Source of the DNA: Nitrospira sp.
GTDB taxonomy: Bacteria > Nitrospirota > Nitrospiria > Nitrospirales > Nitrospiraceae
Assembly (NCBI GenBank): GCA_031315995.1
Contig: JALDRG010000023.1
Location: 1-34,565, forward strand
DNA length: 34,565 nt
Reading direction: 5' to 3'
A program made the position numbers and the translations under genes. The notes beneath the pieces are model-generated. The model did no database searches. It was not told the origin of the DNA and saw only the letters and a list, made by a program, of their open reading frames with translations. Positions 5,272 through 13,275 of the stretch are shown one piece after another. Each line of letters starts with the position of its first letter. Positions within the stretch are counted from its first letter, which is position 1.

Positions 5272-7212
5272 CTACTCCGAGATTGAGACGCGGGCTGCTG
5301 GCCAGCCAACCCGGAGCCCATTCGCCACGGCCAGAAGTTCACTCACCTCATGGACAAGGACCGCAACGGCGACGCTGAGGAAGCCGCCGACCGCCAAGGG
5401 AATCAGGACCGCGAGCAGCAAGAGGGAGAAGGCAATGTTCTCCGTGCTGATCCGCCTCACTTTGGCTCCCAGCCGTAGCGCCTCACCCACCTTCGAGAGA
5501 TCATCGGCCATCAGGGCCACATCGGCGGCTTCGATGGCGGCATCGGTCCCCGCAGCCCCCATTGCCACCCCGCAGGTGGCGGCGGCTAAGGCCGGCGCAT
5601 CATTGATCCCGTCCCCCACCATCACCACAGCGCCATAGCGGGCTTCCAGGTCGTGCACCGCTCGGACTTTGTCTTCCGGCTTGAGATCCGCCAGGTAGGA
5701 GTCGATTCCCAACGCCTGGGCGACGCTCCGCGCCGTTCGTGCATTGTCCCCTGTCAGCATGACGACGCGGACGCCCATGGTATGCAGGCCAGCGATGACC
5801 TCGCGCGCGCCCTCACGGATACGGTCCTGCAGCGCGAGCAGGCCTCGCAGAGTCTGTTGATTGCCCACCAGCACCACGGTCTTTCCATCTGCCTGAAGCG
5901 CCCGCACATGGTCCTCGATCGTCGTCAAATCAATGCCGAACTGTTGGAACAGATCGGGACTTCCCACGTACCAGCTCTGGTCTCCCACGACCGCGGTCGC
6001 TCCCGCACCCGTAAGCCCTTGAAACGCTCGCGCCTCAACCAGAACGGTCTTGGAAATCCGCGCTCGGTCAACAATGGCCTTCGCTAGTGGGTGCTCCGAG
6101 CCATATTCGATACCGGCAGCCAAGGCGAGCAGGTCGTCTTCCGACCCGGTGAACGGGGCGAGATCCGTCACCTCTGGTTTCCCGGAGGTGAGCGTCCCGG
6201 TCTTGTCGAACGCGACGGCGCAAATCCGGCCGAGATGTTCTAGGTGGACGCCCCCCTTTATGAGGATGCCATGCTTGCCCGCCCAGCCGATCGCGGCGGC
6301 GGTCGCCACCGGCGTGGACATCACCAGCGCGCACGGGGCCGCTGCGACAAGCAGGACCACGGCTCGCATTGCCCAGTCGGACGGCGGCAAGTCCAAGAGA
6401 AATGGCACCACGAGAAAACCAAGCGCCACCAGTAGGACCGTTGGGCTATAGCGCCGCCCAAACCGTTCGATCCATTGCTGGGCCTCGCCCTTTCGTTCCT
6501 GTGCGGCCTCGACCAAGTGAATGATCTTGGCGAGCGTATTGTCCTGAAACGTTGCAGTCGCTTCGACTTCTAAGAGGCCCTGTCGGTTGAGCGAACCGGC
6601 AAAGACTTTAAGCCCAGGCCCTTTGTCCACCGGAATCGACTCTCCCGTTATTGCGGATTCATCGAGGCTCGAGGTTCCTGATCGGATGATTCCATCGGTG
6701 GGGAGCGTCTCGCCGGGGCGAATGAGAAAGTGCTCGCCCACCTGCAGCTGTTCAGCCGGGATGTTCAGCTCCTCCCCGTTGCGCAGAACGTGGGCTTCCT
6801 TCGGCGCAAGATCCAGTAAAGCCCGAATCGCCGACCGCGTCCGCGCATACGTGTACTCCTCCAAGCCTTCAGCGGACCCATACAGGAACACGAGGAAGGC
6901 GGCTTCATCCCACAGCCCCAGGATGCCGGACCCGACGGTGGCCGCCAGCATGAGGAAGTCGATCCCGATGACCCGCTCGTGGATCAGCGCCTCCAGGGCT
7001 TCCCAGCCCCAGTGGTAGCCGCCCAGCGGAATCGCTACAAAATAGAACAGGGCCTCGGTCTGCTCAGAGACCAGACCCAGATGAGCCAGCGCAAATCCCG
7101 CGCCCGCCAGCAGGCCGGCCATCAGCGCATTGCGCAGGACCGGGTATTGCCACCATGGGCCTGCAAAGCCTCGGTCGTGGTCTTTATCCATCACCTTCTT
7201 CTGGGCCTCCAT
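5272..7212 (-). CDS. P1B-type heavy-metal transporting ATPase
   Basis: About 646 residues with all P-type ATPase blocks: TGES (about 189), the phosphorylation site DKTGT (D336), the heavy-metal HP motif (GSEHPLAK), and the hinge GDGINDAP. The ion-path motif in TM6 is APC (AAAPCALV, about 292), not the CPC of Cu or Zn/Cd pumps, and a TM8 motif HEVSE lies near the end. This recalls the P1B-4 class (SPC and HEGxT; Co, Zn, Ni or Fe) with variation. There is no N-terminal HMA metal-binding domain. It would pump a divalent metal from cytoplasm to periplasm. The start is ambiguous: ATG 7212 or ATG 7191, the latter with a purine-rich stretch upstream. Frames further upstream would overlap the SHOCT gene. 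Confidence 0.88.
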   Translation of the reverse strand: MEAQKKVMDKDHDRGFAGPWWQYPVLRNALMAGLLAGAGFALAHLGLVSEQTEALFYFVAIPLGGYHWGWEALEALIHERVIGIDFLMLAATVGSGILGLWDEAAFLVFLYGSAEGLEEYTYARTRSAIRALLDLAPKEAHVLRNGEELNIPAEQLQVGEHFLIRPGETLPTDGIIRSGTSSLDESAITGESIPVDKGPGLKVFAGSLNRQGLLEVEATATFQDNTLAKIIHLVEAAQERKGEAQQWIERFGRRYSPTVLLVALGFLVVPFLLDLPPSDWAMRAVVLLVAAAPCALVMSTPVATAAAIGWAGKHGILIKGGVHLEHLGRICAVAFDKTGTLTSGKPEVTDLAPFTGSEDDLLALAAGIEYGSEHPLAKAIVDRARISKTVLVEARAFQGLTGAGATAVVGDQSWYVGSPDLFQQFGIDLTTIEDHVRALQADGKTVVLVGNQQTLRGLLALQDRIREGAREVIAGLHTMGVRVVMLTGDNARTARSVAQALGIDSYLADLKPEDKVRAVHDLEARYGAVVMVGDGINDAPALAAATCGVAMGAAGTDAAIEAADVALMADDLSKVGEALRLGAKVRRISTENIAFSLLLLAVLIPLAVGGFLSVAVAVLVHEVSELLAVANGLRVGWPAARVSISE

Positions 7213-7282
7213 CAGGGTTGAACTGCTATCACGAGCGTGCCACTCGCAGAGCCGTGATTCGACTTCTGTCCCTTTCGGATTT

Positions 7283-7516
7283 TTAAAGAAGATCCTTGCG
7301 CTTCTCTTCGAATTCCTCTTTGCTGATCTCCCCACGGGCATAGCGTTTTTTCAGAATTTCCAAAGCTGATTCCGGTTCTCGTGATGCTGAGCCAAGTCGT
7401 CCTTGTTCTAACCATGACTTTAGCCACAGTAAGAGTGCGACTATCCCCACTGCCAAAAAAGCAACCATGAGCACATAACCAACCAAACCCCAAAGTCCCA
7501 TCATCGGTTCGTGCAT
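7283..7516 (-). CDS. SHOCT-domain small membrane protein
   Basis: 77 residues. The ATG at 7516 has AGGAG seven bases upstream. One membrane segment (residues about 5-30, GLVGYVLMVAFLAVGIVALL) is followed by a polar linker and a SHOCT domain (ALEILKKRYARGEISKEEFE). SHOCT modules are short helical units at the ends of many bacterial membrane or secreted proteins; their role is not firmly known, possibly oligomerisation. It lies directly before the P1B ATPase in the same orientation. Such peptides often sit beside heavy-metal pumps, so it may be an accessory subunit (inference). Confidence 0.8.
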   Translation of the reverse strand: MHEPMMGLWGLVGYVLMVAFLAVGIVALLLWLKSWLEQGRLGSASREPESALEILKKRYARGEISKEEFEEKRKDLL

Positions 7517-7547
7517 GCTGGTCTCCTGTAGCTTTTCAACCAACGCC

Positions 7548-8468
7548 TCATTGTGGCGCCTGTTCGGATTCCGGTTCTGGCCCACAGGGCTTCAGCCGGA
7601 GCGACCGGCCCGCTGCATCCGCAATGTCTCGGATGGCGCGTTCCAGATTGACCCCGAGTTGGACCTCTTTCCGCCGTCGCTCTTCAGGAGGGAAGACGGC
7701 AAGCGTTTTCCCGGGAATCAGGACCATGACCGTCTGCGTATCCCAAAGCGGTCCGCCGCAGCGCCCTGTTTGCACGGCCTCGACCTGGACCCGCACGGGT
7801 CGAAGTCCCCAACCAAAAGCATATGCCCCGCCCCACCAAAAGGGCAGATCTGTGGACAGATCGAGCGCCATGAAGCCGCCCACGATGGCCGGGTTCCAGC
7901 CTGAGGCGAACCCGACGGTCATGAGATGAGCGGTCGCCGTCATGGCCCAACCTCCCACCCAGTACTGCCAGCGCACGGCCCCATAATCCGGGATGCGTCC
8001 CGTGATAATAATATCGGCCCCGCTCTCGTCGGCCAGGGCACGGAGTTGCGCGTCACTGAGTGGTTCCCGCCGAACACCAAGATTGCCGGCCAGACGCCTG
8101 GTCTCGCTGAATGGCATGACCTGGAATCCCGGTTGCGCCGCCAACTGTTCCGTCAACAGCCGCTGCACTCTGAGTTCTACCTCCTCGATAAGCTGAGTCC
8201 GGATGACCGGTTCGATCTCTGGAGACGGTGTCTCCTCGAACGTCTGCATTTGTGTACTCTTTGTGATGGGTGCCTCCAGCGCCATCTGCGCCACCACAAT
8301 CTTCAGCGGGGGCTCTGGCGGCGGCAGCGTCTTGGACCACCAGCCAGCGCATCCGCCGCTTAGGCAGAGAAGGATCAGGGTAAACGCGGGGAGGAGGCGG
8401 CGCCTAGCGCACACGCTCTTAGTGGCTCCGGACGCCGCGCCCCTCATTTTGTTCGCTTCGGCCGTCAT
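7548..8468 (-). CDS. Large lipoprotein of unknown function
   Basis: 306 residues. A basic N-terminus and hydrophobic stretch end in LCLSGGC (C about 40), so it is a likely lipoprotein, followed by a Pro-rich linker (LPPPEPPLK). Residues about 95-160 (QLIEEVELRVQRLLTEQLAA; ADESGADIIITGRIPDYG) resemble the fold of CsgG/LpoB/FlgO-type outer-membrane lipoproteins, where a strand-turn 'GAD..ITG' is common. A glycine- and tryptophan-rich region follows (FWWGGAYAFGWGLRP). The start has a weak AAGGGA site. It lies between the P-type ATPase block and the CzcA-linked lipoprotein, so an envelope role in metal handling is plausible but not shown. Confidence 0.65.
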   Translation of the reverse strand: MTAEANKMRGAASGATKSVCARRRLLPAFTLILLCLSGGCAGWWSKTLPPPEPPLKIVVAQMALEAPITKSTQMQTFEETPSPEIEPVIRTQLIEEVELRVQRLLTEQLAAQPGFQVMPFSETRRLAGNLGVRREPLSDAQLRALADESGADIIITGRIPDYGAVRWQYWVGGWAMTATAHLMTVGFASGWNPAIVGGFMALDLSTDLPFWWGGAYAFGWGLRPVRVQVEAVQTGRCGGPLWDTQTVMVLIPGKTLAVFPPEERRRKEVQLGVNLERAIRDIADAAGRSLRLKPCGPEPESEQAPQ

Positions 8469-8513
8469 CGTTTCTTTCCCTTGCGCCGTCCGATTTCATG
8501 AATAGACTGGGGC

Positions 8514-8924
8514 CTACGGCCCACAGCGCTGAAAGATCTCTTCACAATGCTCATGCGTGGCCGTTGATTCCGGCATCATCTGGTACTGCACCTGGGTGAC
8601 CCGATCGTTCTCCACCTTCACGATGGCCGTACAGGCGTGCCGCACGCCTTCCGGGCGGCTACTCTTGTTTCCAGGGAAAGACTGTTCGAGCAATCCGCCC
8701 TCCTTGTAGTAGCTCAAGACTCTCAGGCTATCCTGGGACGAGACCGCCTGTGGTGCCCCAGCGCAGGCCAGGACCTCCGCTTCGGATTTGCCGAGGAGCG
8801 CTTGCTTGGCAGTGACGTGGCGAGAGGAAGGTGTCTCGCCGCAGCCGCTGAGCATGGCAGGAGAGAGAATCGCCAGCATCACGATCAAGAGCCAGCAACG
8901 ATCGTCACGACAAGTGCGCATCAT
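8514..8924 (-). CDS. Lipoprotein coupled to the RND pump gene
   Basis: 136 residues with signal sequence and lipobox LSGC. It aligns gaplessly with the paralogue at 2778-3188. Conserved blocks in both are TAKQALLGK, LACAGAP, LSYYK, EQSFPG, RPEGVRHAC, ENDRVT and EHCEE. Four Cys outside the lipobox are shared by both copies and could form disulphides or bind metal. Its ATG overlaps the TGA of the CzcA-type gene (ATGATG), so translation is probably coupled and the protein made in proportion to the pump. Role inferred: a periplasmic or outer-membrane accessory of the CzcCBA complex. Confidence 0.78.
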   Translation of the reverse strand: MMRTCRDDRCWLLIVMLAILSPAMLSGCGETPSSRHVTAKQALLGKSEAEVLACAGAPQAVSSQDSLRVLSYYKEGGLLEQSFPGNKSSRPEGVRHACTAIVKVENDRVTQVQYQMMPESTATHEHCEEIFQRCGP

Positions 8925-11900
8925 GTTGTCACCTCTCTGTCAGAAGCCGTGGTAAGTACGGCTTCCTCCGAGGCGCGCCGTCGCGCCATTCGTTGCTCGA
9001 CCCACCGATAGAGCACGGGAAGCACGACTAAGGTTAAGGCGGTCGATGAAAACAACCCCCCGATCACCACTGTTGCGAGTGGCCGTTGGATTTCGGAACC
9101 GGGTCCGGTGGCCAGCAGCAGAGGAAGGAGCGCCATCATCGCAACAACTGCCGTCATCAGAACCGGACGCAATCGGAGAACCATCCCGGTCAGCACTGCT
9201 TCATCCAATGCCATGCCCTGTTCCCGCAGTTGGTTGATGTAGGCGATCTTCACGACCCCATTGAGTACCGCCACGCCGAACAAGGCAATAAAGCCGACGG
9301 AGGCCGGAACCGAGAGATATAGCCCGCCCAGCATCAGCGCCAGCAGGCCGCCGACCATCGCAAACGGAATCGCGAGGAGAATGAGCGCGGCCTGCCTCAA
9401 ATTCCCGAACGTGAAAAAGAGCAGCAGAAAGATCAGTCCAATGACCAGTGGAACGACCACGGCCAGCCGTGCCATCGCCTGCTGTTGGTTTTCGAATTGG
9501 CCACCCCAGGTCACATAATAGCCCGGCGGGAGCTGCACCAGACGACCCACTGCTGCTTGGGCCTCTTCCACCGCGCCGACCAGGTCGCGTCCGACCACAT
9601 TGGCTTCGATCACAATCCGGCGGCTCGCATGCTCACGGCTGATCTGGGCCGGCCCGTCCACAATCCGAATCTCGGCCAGATCCCGGAGCGGAATCCGGGA
9701 GCCGTCCGGGGCCGTCACCCACAACGCCGCAATCGTCTCGACATCGGCACGCCGATCATCCGGAAATCGCACCATGATCGGAAAACGCCACTGTCCTTCG
9801 AAGACCTCGCCGGCGGCAATGCCGCCACCGACGGCTTCAATCACCTCCGTGATCTCGGCCACATTGATCCCGTATCGCGCGATCCTGGCACGGTCGATGT
9901 CGATCTTCAGATAGTACAGGCCCGACACCTGCTCGACCCGGAGATCGGACAGGCCGCGCACCTGCCGCAGCACCCTGGCGATCTCCTCTGCCTTGATCCG
10001 CAACGTCTCAAGTTCGTCGCCGAACAGTTTGACCGCGACCTGGGACCGGACCCCCGATACCAATTCATCGACGCGCATGGCGATCGGCTGGGACAAGCCA
10101 AAGGCGATGCCAGGCACTTGCGCCAGCCGCCGACGGATCTGCTCCTCGATGTCGGCCTTGGACTGCGCCTGCCACTCGGACTCGGACTTGAGTAAGACGT
10201 ACATGTCGCTGAGTTCCATCCCCATCGGATCCGTTCCGAGTTCGTTGGCGCCCGTGCGCGAAACCACGGAGCGCACGTCCGGTATCTCCAGCAAGAGTCG
10301 TTCGACCTCCCCCGAAATTTTCAGTGATTCGCTGAGGCTGATGCTCGGGAGCCGCATCACATTCACGACGATCGTGCCTTCGTCCATGATCGGGACGAAT
10401 TCCCGACCGATGAACGGGACCAGGGCCGCTCCGCCGACAAGTACACCGGCCGCCGCAAGGACGACCAGACGAGTTTTGTGGATGGCCCCCTCCAACAACT
10501 GGCGATAGAGCCGTCGCCCCCTCTCCAACAGGTGCCCGCCCTCCTCCGCGACACGCGGCTTCATGAGCACCGCCGCCAGCACCGGAACCACCGTCATGGA
10601 AAGCACCAAGGAGCTCAGGAGGGCGATCACCACCGTCAGGGCCAGCGGGATAAACATCTTGCCTTCCATTCCTTGGAGTGTCAGGAGCGGAACAAAGGTC
10701 AACGCAATGATCAATTCCCCGAACAGGCTCGGCCGCCGCACTTCCAGGACGGCGCGTAAGACGACTGGCAAACGGTCGGTAACCGAGAGGGCTCGGCCCG
10801 TGGTTTGCTCGCCCAGATGGCGCTCGACATTCTCCACCTGCACGATGGCCGCATCGACAATCATTCCCAGCGAGATGGCCAAGCCGCCCAGTGACATCAG
10901 ATTCGCAGACAGGCCAACCTGTTGCATAATCAGAAATGTAGCCAACGTGGCCAGCGGCAATGTCAGCGCGACGACGAGCGCGCCGCGGAGATTCCGGAGA
11001 AAGAGATAGAGGACGAGGATGACGACCGCGGCACCCTCCAGCAGGGCACGCTCGACGGTATCGAGTGCCCGCGCCACCAATTCGATGCGGTCATGGAACG
11101 GCACCATCTTCACGCCGGCCGGCAGCACCCGGTTGATCAACTCGACCTTGTCTTTTACCCCCGCAACGATCTCCCGGCTATTGCCGCCGCGGAGCATGAC
11201 GGCAATGCCTTCGAGTACCTCGCCCGTGCCGTCGCGCGTGACGCCCCCTAACCGAATCGCGGTCCCTTGGCGAACTTGGGCCACGTCCCGAAGATAGATT
11301 GGTGTGCCCTTGTGCGCAGCCACCACGATCTGTTCAAGGTCTCCCACAGAGCGGGCCAGCCCCACCCCGTGGACGACCAACTTATCTCCGCCCTGCTCAA
11401 TGTAACTGCCCCCGGCATTTTGATTATTCCCTGCGACCGCCGCGTGGACTTGGCGCAGCGTGAGCCCAAAGCTCGTCAATCGATTAGGATCGACGAGGAC
11501 TTCATACTGTTTGGCCAAGCCACCCAACGTGTCCACATCCGCGAGGCCTGGGACGGCGCGCAGCATCGGGCGGATGACCCAGTCTTGAAGGGTCCGTAAG
11601 TCGATGAGGCTCTGCGTCGAGCCCTCGACGAGATACATGAAGACTTCGCTCAATCCCGTACTGACCGGTCCGAGTACGGGCTCGGCGCTTGCTGGAAGCC
11701 GGGATCGCGCCTGGAGCACCCGTTCCAAGACGAGTTGTCTGGCGAAATAGATATCCATCCTGTCCTCAAAGACGACCGTTATCACCGAGAGTCCGAATCG
11801 CGACACCGACCGCAGTTCCGTTTTCCTCGGGAGGTTCGTCAACTCGATCTCCAGGGGAAAGGTCACGAGGCGTTCGATTTCTGAAGGCGCCAGAGAGGGC

Positions 11901-12058
11901 GCCCGGGTGATGACTTGAACCTGGACCGGAGTGACATCGGGAAAGGCATCAATCGGGAGGTGGCGGAACGCGGCCACGCCGCTCACGATGAGCCCGAGCA
12001 TAAGCAGCAGCACGATGAGTCGTTGTTCCAGCGCGCCGCGGATCAGCCGTTCGATCAT
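8921..12058 (-). CDS. czcA: Heavy-metal RND efflux pump, inner-membrane subunit (CzcA/CusA family)
   Basis: 1045 residues, the usual length of HME-RND pumps: a TM helix at residues 10-30, a large periplasmic domain, six helices, then a second such half. The proton-relay helix TM4 reads GGLAISLGMIVDAAIVQVEN (391-410). D402 and E409 are present. CzcA proteins have DFG before the relay, but Ser stands at the Asp position here, more like the CusA pattern (AIAIG). In the periplasmic substrate region the Cu-type Met of CusA is not seen; the segment reads PIAMRVDELVSGVRSQ, as in CzcA. The substrate is therefore uncertain: divalent metals likelier than Cu(I). The ATG overlaps the stop of the adaptor gene. 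Confidence 0.92.
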   Translation of the reverse strand: MIERLIRGALEQRLIVLLLMLGLIVSGVAAFRHLPIDAFPDVTPVQVQVITRAPSLAPSEIERLVTFPLEIELTNLPRKTELRSVSRFGLSVITVVFEDRMDIYFARQLVLERVLQARSRLPASAEPVLGPVSTGLSEVFMYLVEGSTQSLIDLRTLQDWVIRPMLRAVPGLADVDTLGGLAKQYEVLVDPNRLTSFGLTLRQVHAAVAGNNQNAGGSYIEQGGDKLVVHGVGLARSVGDLEQIVVAAHKGTPIYLRDVAQVRQGTAIRLGGVTRDGTGEVLEGIAVMLRGGNSREIVAGVKDKVELINRVLPAGVKMVPFHDRIELVARALDTVERALLEGAAVVILVLYLFLRNLRGALVVALTLPLATLATFLIMQQVGLSANLMSLGGLAISLGMIVDAAIVQVENVERHLGEQTTGRALSVTDRLPVVLRAVLEVRRPSLFGELIIALTFVPLLTLQGMEGKMFIPLALTVVIALLSSLVLSMTVVPVLAAVLMKPRVAEEGGHLLERGRRLYRQLLEGAIHKTRLVVLAAAGVLVGGAALVPFIGREFVPIMDEGTIVVNVMRLPSISLSESLKISGEVERLLLEIPDVRSVVSRTGANELGTDPMGMELSDMYVLLKSESEWQAQSKADIEEQIRRRLAQVPGIAFGLSQPIAMRVDELVSGVRSQVAVKLFGDELETLRIKAEEIARVLRQVRGLSDLRVEQVSGLYYLKIDIDRARIARYGINVAEITEVIEAVGGGIAAGEVFEGQWRFPIMVRFPDDRRADVETIAALWVTAPDGSRIPLRDLAEIRIVDGPAQISREHASRRIVIEANVVGRDLVGAVEEAQAAVGRLVQLPPGYYVTWGGQFENQQQAMARLAVVVPLVIGLIFLLLFFTFGNLRQAALILLAIPFAMVGGLLALMLGGLYLSVPASVGFIALFGVAVLNGVVKIAYINQLREQGMALDEAVLTGMVLRLRPVLMTAVVAMMALLPLLLATGPGSEIQRPLATVVIGGLFSSTALTLVVLPVLYRWVEQRMARRRASEEAVLTTASDREVTT

Positions 12059-13275
12059 GGCGCGCCCTCCGACGGCATGTGCTCGCGGAGCAACTCAGAC
12101 TTGAGGGCGTAACTGCCCTGCGTGACCACTTCCTCTCCTGCCGTGAGCCCGGCCACAACCTGGATGTAGTCGCCCGACGCTTGGGCGACGGTCACCTCAC
12201 GGGATTCGAACCGACGCGGTCCTTGCACAATGAACGCGACCGTCCGGCTGCCAACCTGCTGCACGGCGGCGCGCGGGACACTCAAGACGGATTGCTCGTC
12301 CGTCATCAATGTGACGTCGGCGAACATTTCGGGTCGTAATCGGCCGTCAGGGTTGGATACATCCGCCCGTGCCGTCACGGTCCGCGTCGTGGGATCGATC
12401 ACCGCGCCAACATAGGTAATGGCACCTCGAAACACCGTCTCCGGATAGGCCGACACTCGCAGCTCGATGGTGAGGCCGGTCTTCAGTCGACCAGCCTGTT
12501 GCTCCGGGAAATCGGCACGCACCCAGACAGTCGAGAGGTCTGCCACTGTGAAGAGCGTCTTATTGGGATCGATGACTTCGCCAATGGTCGCGTTCCGCTC
12601 GATCACGTCACCGGTAAAGGGGGCTCGTAAGGAGACTTGCGCGACCTCCGCATGGGGCAAGGTCTTGGCGGCCAACCGCTCGATCTCCTGCTCCGTCATG
12701 CCGAGTAAATGCAGCTTTTCCTCCGCTTCGTGGAGATCGGCACGAGCATTCTCATGGTCCGCCTCGCGCCGTTGATATTCCCCCGCGCCGATCGCACCGC
12801 GATCGATTAGGGCTTTGGCCCGCTCCAGCGCTTGTTCCGTCACACCCACTGTGGTCCTCGCTTTCCGATACTCCAACTGGGCCCCTCCAAAGGCGGGGCT
12901 GTCGAGTAACAGCAGCCGGTCCCCTTCCCGGACTCGGTCGCCGAGGTTGGTATACACAGCCACGATACGGCCGGGAACTCGCGCGCTCAGATGCGCTAGT
13001 CGATTCTCATTGACCAAAATCTTCCCCGCCTGGGCCTTGAGGGCCGTGCGGATCGGCCGGAGCGCTGCTCGATCGGTCTGTAGGTGGGTGAGAGTCGGAC
13101 TCCCATCAGGCAGTTCGATGATACCGGGTTCATTCAACGCCGTGGCCGCCTGGGCAGGCGGTTTCGGCGCATCCTCTTGCTTTGACTGACACGACGTATT
13201 CACTATGGCGACCAACAGGAACAGGCCGATCGTTCGATAAACCGGTGATGAACGCCTCACGATGTGAACGTTCAT
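12055..13275 (-). CDS. czcB: RND periplasmic adaptor (membrane fusion protein, CzcB-like)
   Basis: 406 residues. A signal sequence runs to LLVAIVNTSCQS, possibly a lipid-modified Cys. Then come the beta-barrel/lipoyl half motifs (ARVPGRIVAVYTNLGDRVRE), a helical hairpin (about 130-215, LERAKALIDRGAIGAGEYQR and following), the second lipoyl part (LRAPFTGDVIERNATIGEVI) and the membrane-proximal domain. It links CzcA to the outer-membrane factor CzcC. It lacks the long His-rich N-terminal region found in some CzcB proteins. Start at ATG 13275, overlapping the czcC stop (ATGA); longer upstream frames lie inside czcC. The stop likewise overlaps the czcA start. Confidence 0.9.
   Translation of the reverse strand: MNVHIVRRSSPVYRTIGLFLLVAIVNTSCQSKQEDAPKPPAQAATALNEPGIIELPDGSPTLTHLQTDRAALRPIRTALKAQAGKILVNENRLAHLSARVPGRIVAVYTNLGDRVREGDRLLLLDSPAFGGAQLEYRKARTTVGVTEQALERAKALIDRGAIGAGEYQRREADHENARADLHEAEEKLHLLGMTEQEIERLAAKTLPHAEVAQVSLRAPFTGDVIERNATIGEVIDPNKTLFTVADLSTVWVRADFPEQQAGRLKTGLTIELRVSAYPETVFRGAITYVGAVIDPTTRTVTARADVSNPDGRLRPEMFADVTLMTDEQSVLSVPRAAVQQVGSRTVAFIVQGPRRFESREVTVAQASGDYIQVVAGLTAGEEVVTQGSYALKSELLREHMPSEGAP

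Noticed and set aside
7515..7904. Plus-strand frames over the large lipoprotein gene
   Set aside because: No family, poor start sites, and the opposite strand codes a coherent lipoprotein.
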